Shown here one piece after another: positions 1 through 13,700 of a stretch of 64,000 bases of DNA. Made by a program: the position numbers and the translations under genes. Position 1 is the stretch's first letter. Every line of letters begins with the position of its first letter. Source of the stretch: Sipunculus nudus (Eukaryota; Annelida; Sipuncula; Golfingiida; Sipunculidae). The notes under the pieces are model-generated. The model saw nothing but the letters and a program-made list of their open reading frames with translations, searched no databases and had not been told where the DNA came from. The stretch is from assembly GCA_026874595.1 (NCBI GenBank), contig CM049306.1, positions 101,943,142 to 102,007,141 on the forward strand, read 5' to 3'.

Positions 1-117
1 AGATTTGACAACATGCCGAGTTTCAGCAGCCAATTCAAGAGATCACTCAGTTCAACCAGGTGGGGTCCAGACATCACCATGGCAACTAGCCTGGCTCTGT
101 CTGGTTTCTAGACAATA

Positions 118-148
118 TGTCTAGACATCTAGACTAGATGTCTAGACA
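118..148. repeat. Perfect 15-bp inverted repeat
   Basis: The arm TGTCTAGACATCTAG (118-132) is followed after one base by its exact reverse complement (134-148). TCTAGAC motifs also lie on both sides (107-113 and 153-159). It would fold as a strong hairpin just upstream of repeat D. No function is assigned. Confidence 0.8.
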
Positions 149-229
149 CATCGTCTAGACATAGAATGCCCAGATTAGAACTATTGGAACTATATCTTTC
201 AACTGTTTGAAAAAACTTGGTTTGCATTT

Positions 230-1106
230 TTAGCCAATCTGAGAGTTTATGCAATGGTGTGGCATCGTCCGTCTTCCATCGTCTGTCTTGGGAACCGTTT
301 GACCGATCTGGCTAAAAATGTTGGACAAATGTAGCCCTTGGATAGCTTTATAACATACACTAAAAATGGTGGTGCCACCTGCAACCATTTTTGCACAGCC
401 ACCATCTGTTCATCAGCCTTGGAATAAAATCACTCATATCTGTGCATTGGTTAGACTATCCACCTGAAATTTTACATGTGTATTCATCCTGGATAGCTTT
501 CTTGATTTTAAAAACATGTGCCGCCACCTATATTCACGTTAACGCTGCAGACATCCAAGTTCATATCTAAGGACTGATTGGCTGTGTCCTCCTATAATTT
601 TGCATGTGTATACATCTCACATAGCTCTTTATCATACACAAAATTAGAGGCGCCACCTGCAACCATTTTTGCACAGCATCCGTCTGTTTGTCTGCCATGG
701 GCTAAAATCACTCATATGTCAGTAGTGGTTTGACTTATATGCCTAAAAGTTTGCATATGTATACAATTTGACAGCTTTCTCAATTTTGAGGCAGGTGGCG
801 CCACCTACATTTATGTTTATGCTGCAGACATTCAGGCTTATATCTCAGGATTTGTTTGACATGTCCCCCTGAAATTTTGCATGTGTATAGATCTCACATA
901 GCTCTTTAATCATACACAAGATTAGTGGCGCCACCTGCCACCATTTTTGCACAGCATCCTTCTGTTTGTCTGCTGTGGGATAAAATCACTCATATATCAT
1001 AAGGTAGATATGCAGGACATAAGAGGATCAATATTAAATTTTAAAAATAAACCTCCATTCATACTCCCAAACTTTGCACAGGTCCCATTAGGCCTGTAGG
1101 CCTTGT
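230..1106 (+). mobile_element. Family D hairpin-ended element (non-autonomous, Helentron-like)
   Basis: The 5' end is TTTTTAGCCAATCTGAGAG followed by TTATGCAATGGTG and a CGTCCGTC-rich stretch. The same start is seen, better preserved, in the minus-strand copy ending at 34117. The 3' end holds the palindromic pair AGGCCT-GT-AGGCCT followed by TGT at 1106, identical to the other copy. The core is made of units like those of family A (GGGAACCGTTTGACCGAT and GGTGGCGCCACC-type palindromes). Ends of D with a core of A is unusual. No protein-coding capacity was seen. Boundaries are good to a few bases because the target is a T run. Confidence 0.7.
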
Positions 1107-2523
1107 TTCTTTACTCACACAGCAGTCAATACACAGTAGCATAGTGTACCAGCAGATGGGGAAATTAATGAACTTACTGTTACTCCACATCACGAAGTTC
1201 TAGTAGTCAATAACAGGACTGAGGAGTAAGTGACATGAGGACATACCAGTACATGCCTGTAAAAGGGTGTCCAGTCTTCATAAACATTGTGCAGTTTAGA
1301 TTTTGTAAAGTCAGATCACAGACAAGTAGAAAGTGTGATATTTGATAAACTAACAGTACTACTCCTGACCCCCTTAAGGCCCCCTCACACACACAAAGTG
1401 ACTGACCTACGAGTCATTCAACTTTTATCAAAGACACACTTTAGAAATACATTATAAACAGTTTATAATATTTAAGGAACAATTAAAAAAATGGAAGGCA
1501 TAATTGTTGCCAATAGGTTGCAGGACATTTGTAACCTAATTCCCTCACTTTTGTTTAAGGAAACTCCAGTGCACAGGGTTTATATTGTTGTCACTTTACC
1601 CCACACATAACTTCCTGTGGTTGTAATCTAGGCAAAATGTGGAGTATGAATACTGGCAAATCTTAGCTAGGAAATAAAAACTATTTATAACATCAAATGA
1701 AATGTGTTGTGATATTATACATCCCTGTGTTTTGGACATTAGTAAATTTGGATAACATTTGTCTTTGTAATTCTGATTAAAGGTTGGTGCCATTCTGTTT
1801 TCAGGAAATTTTACTAGCTCTGAAACCATAATAATAAATCTCAGGAGGAAACATGAAGGAAAATATTAGGCCCAAAAAATAAAAGGTATGGTTCTCAGGC
1901 ACTGCCACGTCAATTTTAGCCTCCCGCATCAAACATTTTTATTTTGATTTTTATCTCTCAAGAAGATAAATGATACAATTTATGTAGTGCTTTTACATGT
2001 TTAGCAAAAAAATTTGTTATGTTCATGCTTTTCCCTGATCATTTGACATTTTTATTGAAACATTCAAAAAAAGGTAAAAAATAAAATACCACCTGCCCAC
2101 ACTGATTTCTGAAAAAAAGTGCCTGAGAACCATACCTTATTGTTTTTGGCCATAATCATTTCAGTTTGTCCATTCTGGTGCCAGATGTGTTCAGGTTCAG
2201 CTTCATTCCTTTATAACATAATATATTGAACCTTGGTTGCACCTGCATTGAGCAAAATGCAGCTGAGAGTGCATGAAAGTCATTCACCCAAAAAGAATGC
2301 TAACACTCCATCGATTACTGATCGCTGCTGATGAGACTTATGGGGGTTCCATTGGACTAAGAGTTCTTTCGGTTTTACTTATATGAACTTGATGATAGAA
2401 AAATAATGGTGTACTCATAGGATTTGTATTTTAAATAAAATTTGTGAACTTTTATATAATGATTTGACACAGGTTTATGTATTGACAGAGATATGATTCT
2501 TATTTCTTGTCCTCTCCTTGCAG
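1107..2523. other. Unassigned sequence upstream of the first recognised DSTYK exon
   Basis: AT-rich sequence with only short, unconvincing open frames. The N-terminal coding exon of DSTYK (about 80 residues in vertebrates) was looked for here and not recognised, so it may lie upstream of the window or be too diverged to see. A polypyrimidine tract and CAG acceptor at 2508-2523 end the stretch. Confidence 0.5.
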
Positions 2524-5500
2524 ATGCTGTTCCATTCCCCCAAATGAATGAAGATGAAGTCACTGCAGTGGAGAATATAGTTGATAAACCTCCTGCCATT
2601 GTGATTCTTGGACACAATAACGCTGCCAAAGCCGCAGTGACAAACGCGGTCTTCAAGCAGAATATATTACCCACAGTGCCTGACTATGAACCGAACATTG
2701 ACTGTGGCCAGAGCATAAATGGAACAAAATGGAGGAGTATATTGTTCACTTACAGCAACCACACCAGCATTAGTTTATCGTTGCCAGGGAGCTTCGAACT
2801 CGTAGAGGATCCAGAAGCATACGATAAACCATGGAAAACTATACCGTTATCAGATCTAGCAGTTCTCAGTACCACCGATGATGTACAGTTGGCAGCCATG
2901 TTAGATGTACAGTTCAAGTGCTCCCTTCTCAAAGACGGAGGTCATGTAATAGTCAGTACAAGCAGGCAGGACAGGACTTTGTTGCAGATGTATAAGGCCT
3001 GCGCAGAAACTGTGAATCCTGTTCCTGTGTACCCAGTGTCTGGGAGTTCTCTCACTGAACAGGTATGACAGCTATCATGTATTCTCCATGTATATTTATA
3101 ACCTGTTTTGAATCATCATCATTATCTACTTCGAACTGTTCTTACAGTTATTTTTACTAGTTTATCTGCATTTCGATGGGAGTTTGTCTATCTCACCAAA
3201 TCAAGTCAGTAAAATTTATTTCCCCAAATCAATACCACCAGTCTAGCAGTTACATTCATTTCCACAAATCGAACCAATATCACCAGTTTTGCAATAACAT
3301 ATATTCCCCCAAGTGTAATATCATTACTAGTCTGGCAATAGCATTCATTTCCCCTAGACAAACCAATATCAACAATCAAGAAATAACATTCATTTCCCAA
3401 ACCAATGTCACAAATCTGATGATAAGATCCAAATAAAGTATTATAAGCATATTTCTCCATCATTATCCCTATATTCCTTATATATTGCTATATTCCATAT
3501 ATCATATTTGTTGAGGGTATAAAAATGGAAGAACAAAGTGAAGGGTCTGAGCCTGTAAAAAATTATACATGTCTATAGGATTGAGGATATAGAGGGAGTC
3601 CTGAGCTCAGCAAAGTCTTGGCCAAACTCATAAGTCATATAATGTTGAAATTTGTTTTAGGCTGATACACTTTGTGAGGAACTGATATATTAGTTGATAT
3701 GTCATATACCTCATATTTGTGTATTTGCAGGAGGTGGAGCAGTTGCAAGAATTGAAAGAGGAGTTCCCGCATCTTGCTCTGTTCTTCATTAAAGTGCCAA
3801 GAAGTTCAATAACACAAACTACACAACATCGTGCAAACCAGCCAAACAGTGAGGATGTGATAAATCAATCAGTAGACAATAATTCTTGTATGCTAGATTA
3901 CTCCAATAACGAGTTCTTCGAATCTCCCATGGTGCCTTCATCTCAAACACAGGAGGAAGATCGTAGTATTGTAATTCACAATGAAAACACGCAGAATTCA
4001 GATGCAAAACGCCATTCCCAAATAGAGACAACCAATGGTAATGGAGAAATCCCAGAATCCTTTACTCTGCTACGCCAGTTGGTTGATTTAGGTTTTGTGA
4101 ACTTTGTGCCTTCACCAGAAAATACCCACAGACACAGTGCAAGTAGTGACACCTATCAGGTGGAAAGTGAACTAATAGAATCAATACAGAATTTAAAGCA
4201 GCTTGGGATTTTTACCAAGTCTGTATTACGTGGAGTACTGCTTGGTGCAGCTAATGTGCTCAATTTATCTCACAAGCGCTGTCTGCAGTCATTCATTATG
4301 AAAGCATTTGACATGACTAGAGATATCATGATTACCCCGAAGAGGATAGAGTTTGCCCGCGAGAAAGAAAGTGAATTGTTCAGAACACTCATTGAAATGT
4401 CTATGAGCAAACAGGATGAGATTCGAGAACTGATAACTGAAACTATTTGTGGCCACAGGGTGGAGTTACTGGAGAAAGCTGCTGATTATGAGTTTTTAGG
4501 TATGTATGTGCTGATTGTACTCACCATTAAAGGTGAAAATGTTACTCAAGAATGTTATTTTTTTTATATATGATAACTTTATAATTATGAACATTAAAAT
4601 AAGTGAAATCCTGGTCATGTATGCAGGACTTTATTTATAGCAGGAAGATATTTTCAAAATGTTGTCCAAATTATCCATAATTTCATTAATCCCTACTATA
4701 ATAAGCTACTGACCATCATCTGACAGATTAGTTTATTTATTAACCACTGATGGAAAAAAAATTTTAATCATGTTCATGTATAGAATTACCGAGGTACCCA
4801 GGAATTGACAGTGGAAACTCTGTTTAAGTTATAAACCAGAAATACATCCATTATTAAATTCATTAATGACAACTGATGTATAATTGACTTGGATAAAATT
4901 TAATACTGTACTGTGGAATGTTATACTGTACATACAGAGGGAACTATTTAGTTTGTACATGGTATGGCCTAAGTTCACAGCTATTGTGTTCCACATGAAG
5001 ATATATATTGGTACAATATGTCAAGAAGTACTGTCTGACTGGTGCTGCAGTCTAAGGCCAAATTCTTATCACAAGGGTGCGTTCTCTCGACCCAGGAGTG
5101 AATGGGTACTGGTTGTAGGCAGCACGCAATTGTTAAAAAAATATCCTTCCAACAGCCCTGATATGGCTGCATGGGTTGTATGTTCCCCAGGGAGCTGAGA
5201 AAAGCTACAAGAATGAACAAGCCCCAAAGACCAGGAAGGCAAAGTGTAAAGTCGGGCAAGACTGACATCATTGGTGATATCAGACTATAAACCCCCACCT
5301 TTACCTTTATTTGTAGTAATTGTCTTGCTACATTTGTATACATGTATATAAAACAAGCATACTGACTGTGCTTCATTGGACACTTTTGCGTTGAGTAACT
5401 TGACCGTGTAACAGTCCACTATAAAGTATTTTGTATTTAATTATAATGCAAGCATTAAGAAGTAACAATTACTGTTTGTTCAACTTTGTTGAGCACAGAG

Positions 5501-8500
5501 TAATTTTAATCAGTTACATTTAGTGTATTTTTTCGTTAGTAGTAAGTCGAGTTGCTGTCACTTCTGATGACAATATGATTGTAATTAAACAGGTGTGGAT
5601 ATTCCGGAGACTAAAGTGGTCTCATCAGCCAAAGATCTGAAGATCTGTACAGGACAGATCCAGGAGCTGGTGTTAGGGTACCTGAACACTGCCATTGCAG
5701 CTCAGATCCTCAGCTCATTAAATATCCTGAAAGAAACATACACAGGTAAATATAAAGGATAACAAACCAAGACTTTTGTTAAATCCATGTAGGTTGTCTT
5801 ATTTTTGACAGGTATACAGGTTAGTGAGTTTTCCATACTGTATAGCCACATGTACATACCTCCATATCCATATGTGTGGAATTAAGGGGCTTAGAGTATT
5901 TTATGATCATTTTTCATACATTTTACACTACCATTAATAGACAGGAAATCACTCTTTACTCCGTGGTGTAAACATTTAACATGCAAGTTATGACAGATCA
6001 TGGACCTCTTATCATGACCAGATGTTTTAACTTGATAGGTATGTTTTGTGTGCACATGCCATACCTTTTAAAAAAGTCACTCATGTGCAAAATAGATCAC
6101 TTTGTTGTGTAAATATAAACATTACCAGGTGTCATTGGTCAAGGGCCTCTTTAATCACTAGGTAGGACACTATAATCTCCAGCATATGATTTCCCACTTG
6201 TGATTTGTTTACATTACAGATGAAAAATTTGCATATTAATAATATCTGTTAATAAATTTTCATAATGACAGGAACCCTGACAAGATGCTTGGAAAGTCTG
6301 GAACAAGCAGAAAATCTGGAGTCCACAAAAACATCCTCAGCATTAAAAGAGGTTTGTAAACATGAGAACAAAAATGATTTATTTGAATTTGTCCACGATC
6401 TTCTGTTGTCATTATTAAGGTGCCATTTACATGCTTCCAGTCAGCACTGGAGACAGATTCACCTTGTCTTTATAAGTTTGGCATCCTGTCTTCCTGCTGA
6501 ATGACTTGCTCCCCCTACATCAGTCCCAGATGTCAGTCCACTATTGTAACTCATTTGTTAACCAGTGATTTGTTAAACAAGTGCTTGTCCTCTCAGGACA
6601 TACTTGTGATATTGTATGAACCCCTCCTGGAGTGAGAAAGTAATAAAAATGTTTTTTTTTCTTAACGATGATTTATAGTAGCAGCACATTCTTATGACAA
6701 GATGAATATATCAAGAGATAATAATTAACTAGTTTTCTGAAAATGAATGCTGAGATTTTTTGGATGATAATAAGCCATAAAAGTCATACAAAACAACTGG
6801 TTCATGCAGGACATTACCATTAGTGCTTGTCTGACAGGACGTCCCTTCTTTTCGATGACAATCTGCCTGTTTTCCCAGTTAAGTTAAATTTTAAACCCAG
6901 AGTGTCGTATATACAAGTACAAACACCTCAAATAAAGTCAAACATTAAAATATTGATGACAATTCAGTTGTTCATTTGATGTAATGTTCCCATAAACTTT
7001 CAGCATATTCACTCCTGGTGTTTCTTTCATTAGTCATACGCATTAGGACTATGAAAATTGAAATCCCTGTATTTGAAATTTGTATCATGAAAAAGAATAC
7101 ATATCCTGGCCAAAAATTACACTTGCAACCACTGAAAAGGATATGACAACCACATACCACAAATGAACACCTAAACCTCAGAAAATCCTGTATTTGCTAG
7201 ATTTATGGACAGGAGTTACAATTTTTCTAAACAGCACTTTAGAAACTCAGAAATGAAATATCAGGAATGGTTGAGGTCTGATTTACCATGGATTGGAGCA
7301 TCTTAGTACATGTACAGTCTTAGCTCATATTTATACCTGTAACACCTTAGGTTAAATACCTTTTGATGTATTACAGATTCTGAATGCGGCGTACCAGGTT
7401 GATATTACTGTTAGGACTGGCTCATCCTTTGTAAGAGTCCTGATGGAGAAAATGAGACAGGTAACATTTAAATATACAGTTATAGAAGTTCATAAAAATA
7501 AGACTATTGTTAAAAATACAGTTAATCTGCATCATAAATATGAGATAGGTAACATTTCAATGTACTTGCAAGATATTAGAAAAAAAAAATAAAATGTAAC
7601 CATATTCTCAAAAACATCATTCATAACACAGGAACTATTTAGGAGGGGGGGGGGTGCAATTGATGATCCAGGGTAATAGTTATATTTTGCCAAATTATAG
7701 GTATGCTTTTCATATACACCATTGTACGTATTGGCCACAAACATTGCTATAACGTACCAGCCTGGAAAATAGCCAATTGTACATCTTTACTGATGCATCA
7801 TATGGTTGTTACAAATTAGTGAGTTGGTAAACAATCAAAGTAAAAAGTAAAATAATCAGACCAATTGGGACTGAATGGGACTTTAAGTGAATTAGGGTTT
7901 ACCACATTTAAAACCAGACACCCACCGCTGTGCTGAGTCTCTGGACATAACTGGATTGATGTTTATCAGGTCACCACAGTCCCACATATTTGTTTTGCTT
8001 TAATTTATCATTGCATTCTTACCAGTATTTACTGCCTCAAAATGCCATTCGTCACCTAAAGTAAGAGGTAGTACAGATTCTCCTCTTCTACTTTTGGTCA
8101 CTTTGGTGTGTTTCTGTCAGATTTATATCAGAAAACCACCAAACCACAGTAAAAAAGGAAAATCAATAAGAAACCCCTGAAAATCAACTAAATTCTTTGA
8201 CATTCCTGCATATTATAGTTCTTTGACAAATAAGTAGCAGAATAATTATAGTCAATAATAAAATTTATAATTCAAAGAAACAATTTTTATTCTGACTGCA
8301 TGGAAACCTGACACTGACTTTAAGCCACTTAATGGCCTTGGACTGAGGGAAAAGTATCGCCACCTATAGGTCAAATTAGTAACTATAGCACTGCTGACAG
8401 CCAGCTGGACAAGGATGAGGAAAGAAATAATTATAAAATTTCAGAATACTATTAATTTGTATTTACAAGTTTTACTATTTTATGCTTTTTATCAGGATTA

Positions 8501-10660
8501 TCAAAGAAATAAGTTGATTTCCATCAGTTCCTGGTTGATTTTCTGTGTTTTTCTGTGAATGGCCTGACCTGTCTGTTTCCATCGTTATCTGGTGATATTC
8601 CTTCTCTCACAAGACAGAGAAGATTCATGATATAAAATTTAAAAAGTTGCAGTGAAGGCTCTGTGATACTAAAATATCCAGTGTAAAAAATTATTATCTT
8701 GTAGAATCACTGGTCAGTATGAGTGGAAATCCCGCGCTTTTTTTTGTTGTCATCAGTAAAGATGGTTTATGACAATCACACAAAGATGTTATTCATTTAT
8801 AAAATTTATACTCTCAGGGTCCAATCCACCTGTTTCTGCTTACTTGTTCTTTCAAATATTTTGAATTGAAATAATTGATTGTAGTTTTGATTGGTTTTGA
8901 TTTGTTCAAATTATCCCATGTATTCTGTTCATCGAGGATACTCTTTTCAGCTTATCTACTCAATGCCATGGAAACCACAGCCCCGAGTGACTGCTGAGTG
9001 GAAACAAGCAGTGGCGTCTAACATTATGAAGTCACTCAGTGCCCCCAAGTAGGATGTTTTCACTTTCTGGAATCCCTACTATAGCTTTAATGAGTGTCAG
9101 CCTTAGAGATCATTGCAACTAGTTCCCTTTTAGCATTTTACAAAATTGCTGAATGTCACAAAGGGACAAATCTTCTTAAAAATGAATGCTCGATATTTCA
9201 TATGTTTCATTATGGGACTGTGTTTGGAAATTGTCCTTTTTTGTCAGTAAACTAGATTTTCACTTCCAAATGAAAACTGTCTCTGATGAGTCCATGGTTG
9301 TACATGAAATGTATCTACATGAATATAACAGTAAAAATGTTAATTTATTTTTTTAATCATATGATAGATTAATATTATATAAAAAAATAGATTGCAGTCA
9401 ACTTCCAATCTGGCCTTAAAAAAAAATTTTGGTCACCAGGTGTAATAAACCTTAAATGTTTACATCAGTCTGTAAATAGTTGAATTGTTTTTAGCTCAGG
9501 TGACTATAAGTCATCTGAGCTATAGTCGTGTTCCTTTGTCAGTCGTCTGGCCAGCCGGCCGTCCGTTAACAAAGCACATTTTGAAACCATTGGACCTATG
9601 AATCCAAAATTTTGCATACAGTTAGATGTCCCCAAAATCTCCTACCATACCGAAAATTGGGTCACTAGGACTTCGTTCCTTTGAAATATTAAGGAAAAAC
9701 CTCCGTATTCCATAAAAAAGCCATTGTTACACTTCAAGGCTGCCTAATATTGAAACCACTGGACTGTTTTTGATTATATTTAGTATTCATATTCTTCCAT
9801 ACATTTTCTATTTTCATACAAAAAATTAGGTCAGTATTGAGTATTGTTTTGAAGTTACGGGTCCAAATATAATGCAATTTTTTTAAAATCAGGAAATATA
9901 TTTGCTCACTTAACATGAGAATTGCTGAAGCTGGAGACTTTTTTTCAGGGATATAACTTTATTAAATCTAGATTCAATTGTTAACCCAAAATTAGATCTG
10001 AATTTTGCAAATTTTTCAAGTTATTAGCATAAATAAAAAATCAATACCTTAAATTTTTCCCACTTTGGCTACGGAACCTTTTTCCCCTGTAAGCAGTGTT
10101 GATTTAATTTTCACCGCATATATATACATTAGGATTTAATCTTTTAAAATCTGAAATTTCAAAGGAATTGATTGAAAAGAGAAGCTTTTATTCAAGTTTT
10201 CATACACCATGTCAAGTGTTGTTTACATCAGGCCCACCTAGTAGTACAGCCTTCACTTGTATTATGTAACCCTCTCCAGGCAGCTTGCCTTGGCTCAGCT
10301 TGGACACTACTAGCAGGCTTCCCCTCTGCCCTGCACTCCCCCCCCCCCCAAGATGGTGCATTAACTAGATTAATGTTATAATTTTCTGTATTTTATTTTA
10401 TTCTAGGCTGTGCTATATTTTAGGTTTTGTATTGTACCACCAGGGTTACAATGATTAAAGTGCACATTTAATTGTGTCCACGAAGTGGTGTATTGCTAAA
10501 TGAAAGTGTGGATGTTCATCAGATAAGTAATTCTTTACTTCAGAAGAGTAAAAATTTCACCAGGTGTGAAATTGACAATTAATTCCAGTAAAAAATTATA
10601 GCTGAGATAGTAATTGTATCCGCCAAAACAGAGTTTTGCGGATACTATGTTTTCAGCTGG

Positions 10661-10703
<43 letters not shown>

Positions 10704-13700
10704 GTAGGTGTCCGGAGAACTCCTCCGTAACCGCTGGGCGGAATTTTCCGAAACCCGGGATTATGTTCGGGTCACATGTGAACTGCTGCGCCCCGATTTT
10801 GTTTTGACCTCTGACCTTTCCTTTGCGCTCTGCGTCCGTTTGTGCGTCTGTTTCCACACATAAACCCACATATCTCGGGAACCGTTTGACCGATCAGGAA
10901 AATTTTTTTGCACAAATGAAGCCCTCGGAGAGCTTTATAACATACACCAAAAATGGTGGCGCCACCTGCAACCATGTTTGCACAGTGTCCATCTGTTCGT
11001 CTGCCTTGGGTTAAAATCACTCATATCTCTGCAGTGACTTGACTAATTCACCTGAAATTGGGCATGCGTAAACATCCTGGATAGCTTTTCTGATTTTATG
11101 ACAGGTGGCGCCACCTACATTCACGTTTACGCTGCAGACATCCAAGCTCATATCTCGGGAACCGTTTGACCGATCAGGAAAATTCTTTTGCACAAATGTA
11201 GCCCTTGGAGAGCTTTATAACATACACCAAAAATGGTGGCGCCACCTGCAACCATGTTTGCACAGTGTCCATCTGTTCGTCTGCCTTGGGTTAAAATCAC
11301 TCATATCTCTGCAGTGACTTGACTAATTCATCTGAAATTGGGCATGCTTATACATCCTGGAAAGCTTTTCTGATTTTATGACAGGTGGCGCCACCTACAT
11401 TCACGTTTACGCTGCAGACATCCAAGCTCATATCTTGGGAACCGTTAGACCGATCAGGAAAATTCTTTTGCACAAATGTAGCCCTTGGAGAGCTTTATAA
11501 CATACACCAAAAATGGTGGTGCTACCTGCAACCATGTTTGCACAGTGTCCATCTGTTTGTCTGCCTTGGGTTAAAATCACTCATATCTCTGCAGTGACTT
11601 GACTAATTTACCTGAAATTTGGCATGCGTATACATCCTGGATAGCTTTTCTGATTTTATGACAGGTGGCGCCACCTACATTCACGTTTACGCTGCAGACA
11701 TCCAAGCTCATATCTCGGGAACCGTTTGACCGATCAGGAAAATTTTTTTGCACAAATGTAGCCCTTGGAGAGCTTTATAACATACACCGAAAATGGTGGC
11801 ACCACCTGCAACCATGTTTGCACAGTGTCCATCTGTTCGTCTGCCTTGGGTTAAAATCACTCATATCTCTGCAGTGGTTTGACTAATTCACCTGAAATTC
11901 GGCATGCTTATACATCCTGGATAGCTTTTCTGATTTTATGACAGGTGGCGCCACCTACAATCAAGTTTACGCTGCAGACATCCAAGCTCATATCTAGGGA
12001 ACCGTTTGACCGATTGGGCCAAAATTTTGCATGTGTATAAATCTCACATAGCTCTCTATCATATGCAAAACTGGTGGCGCCACCTGCAGCCATGTTTGCA
12101 CAGCTCCCATCTGTTTGTCTGCCATGGGATAAAATCACTCATATCTCGGCAGTGGTTTGACATATCTGCCTAAAATTTTGCAAGTTTATACATCCCCGAC
12201 AGCTCTCTTGATTTTATGACAGGTGGCGCCACCTGCATTCTAGTTTATGCAGCAGATATCCAAGCTCATATCTTGGGAACCGTTTGACCGATTGGGCCAA
12301 AGTTTTGCATGTGTATAGAGCTTTCTGGATTTTTTCGTAGGTAGCGCAACCTACATACACAATTTGGCTGCAGACATCCATGCTAATATGCAACACTTCA
12401 CCCGTTCCACTCTGATTTAGGCGGATACAAGTAGTCGCTTGTCGACTACCCGTATTCTAGTTAGCACAATGATGTTGTTTGTCTCTCAACAGTTTGTATA
12501 CTTTATTTGAAAAGATTGTTTTATTTTATCAGATTTACTTAATCTTTCATTTTGGTGAATAAAATTAAGCTTGTACTGAAAACTCCAATGTACAAAACTT
12601 TTAGTGATTCCAGGAATAATCTTGATGATGCCATGTTGTGGCATTATTTTCTTTTAAATTCAGTTTAAACATTTTTGATTTAAAAATAATAAAGTATATG
12701 TGTATGCATAATATGACCCGATATGAGCTACACTCTGGATAAATAATGATTGCAATTTAGAATTCTGATATTTTAACTTATATTTTCAGATTTTTTTAAA
12801 TTTATTACAAATTTATAAAACTTGTAAATAAAAAAAAATGAATCTGATAAAAACTGTTAATGGTTAAATGCATTATTCCCTTGAAAGTGAAATAAAGGTA
12901 TTAGGCCATTCAGTCCACTTGCCTGTCCATCTGTAAATTTTTCATATGCATCACAGTTCTCAAAACTTTTACTGTTTTTCTTCATGAGTCTTGTCAGATT
13001 ATTATATGCAGTTTTGCAATCATATATTTAGAACTTTAATATAACCAAGTAGGAGGGCCCCTTTCCTCTTAGCTTCTCATATGCTTGTATATATGAAAAA
13101 CCTTACAATAGAATATTTTGCATATTTTGCATTTGCAAAAATTTCAAACTTCAGCTGAGCGCTGTGACCCATGGGTCCCTTGTGTTAAATGGTGTTATTA
13201 TTTTTCAGTTCTGTATTTTGCTTTTAGGGTAAGAATTCCAATTTGAACAAGACATGCGTAATTCAGGTTTTGTTGTATTCCATGTTTCTTTAGATTGGCT
13301 AAGAGTGTATGTAACCAGATCAAGGACAGGTTGAAGAATTCACACGAGACTTTTACAGCAGCATTGAAGCAGCTGGAAGAGAGGCATTCCGGAAGGCTTG
13401 TGAAAATGGAGGAGCTAAGACTGCGTGTCAAGAAGTACCATGCACCAAAGGTTGCTCGATTAGCCCTGGAGAGCATGTCTATCAGAGACAGAATTTTATA
13501 CGGTAAGAACCAGACTTCTCACCACTTTGGAAGTATAATGGAAGTATTTCCACTTTAATGGTTATGGCACTATCAGTGGCTGCACATGCAAATCTTTCAG
13601 AATACTGCATATTGAGGTCCTATCTGATGGCATATATGGCCAAAGCCTGTGTAAAACCACCTGAGTTAACACCTAGAACTTCTTCATTCTTCTAGATTTT

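Noticed and set aside
4500-4573. Continuation of the long DSTYK frame past 4499
   Set aside because: There is a GTATGT donor at 4500 and the next exon at 5593 fits phase and protein family.
10662-10702. Poly-glycine or poly-arginine protein from the CCG run
   Set aside because: The run is a microsatellite inside the family A element and varies in length between copies.
11105-11886. Repeated open frames of about 70 codons in family A core
   Set aside because: They recur once per 280-bp unit because the DNA is repeated; there is no splice support and no known domain.
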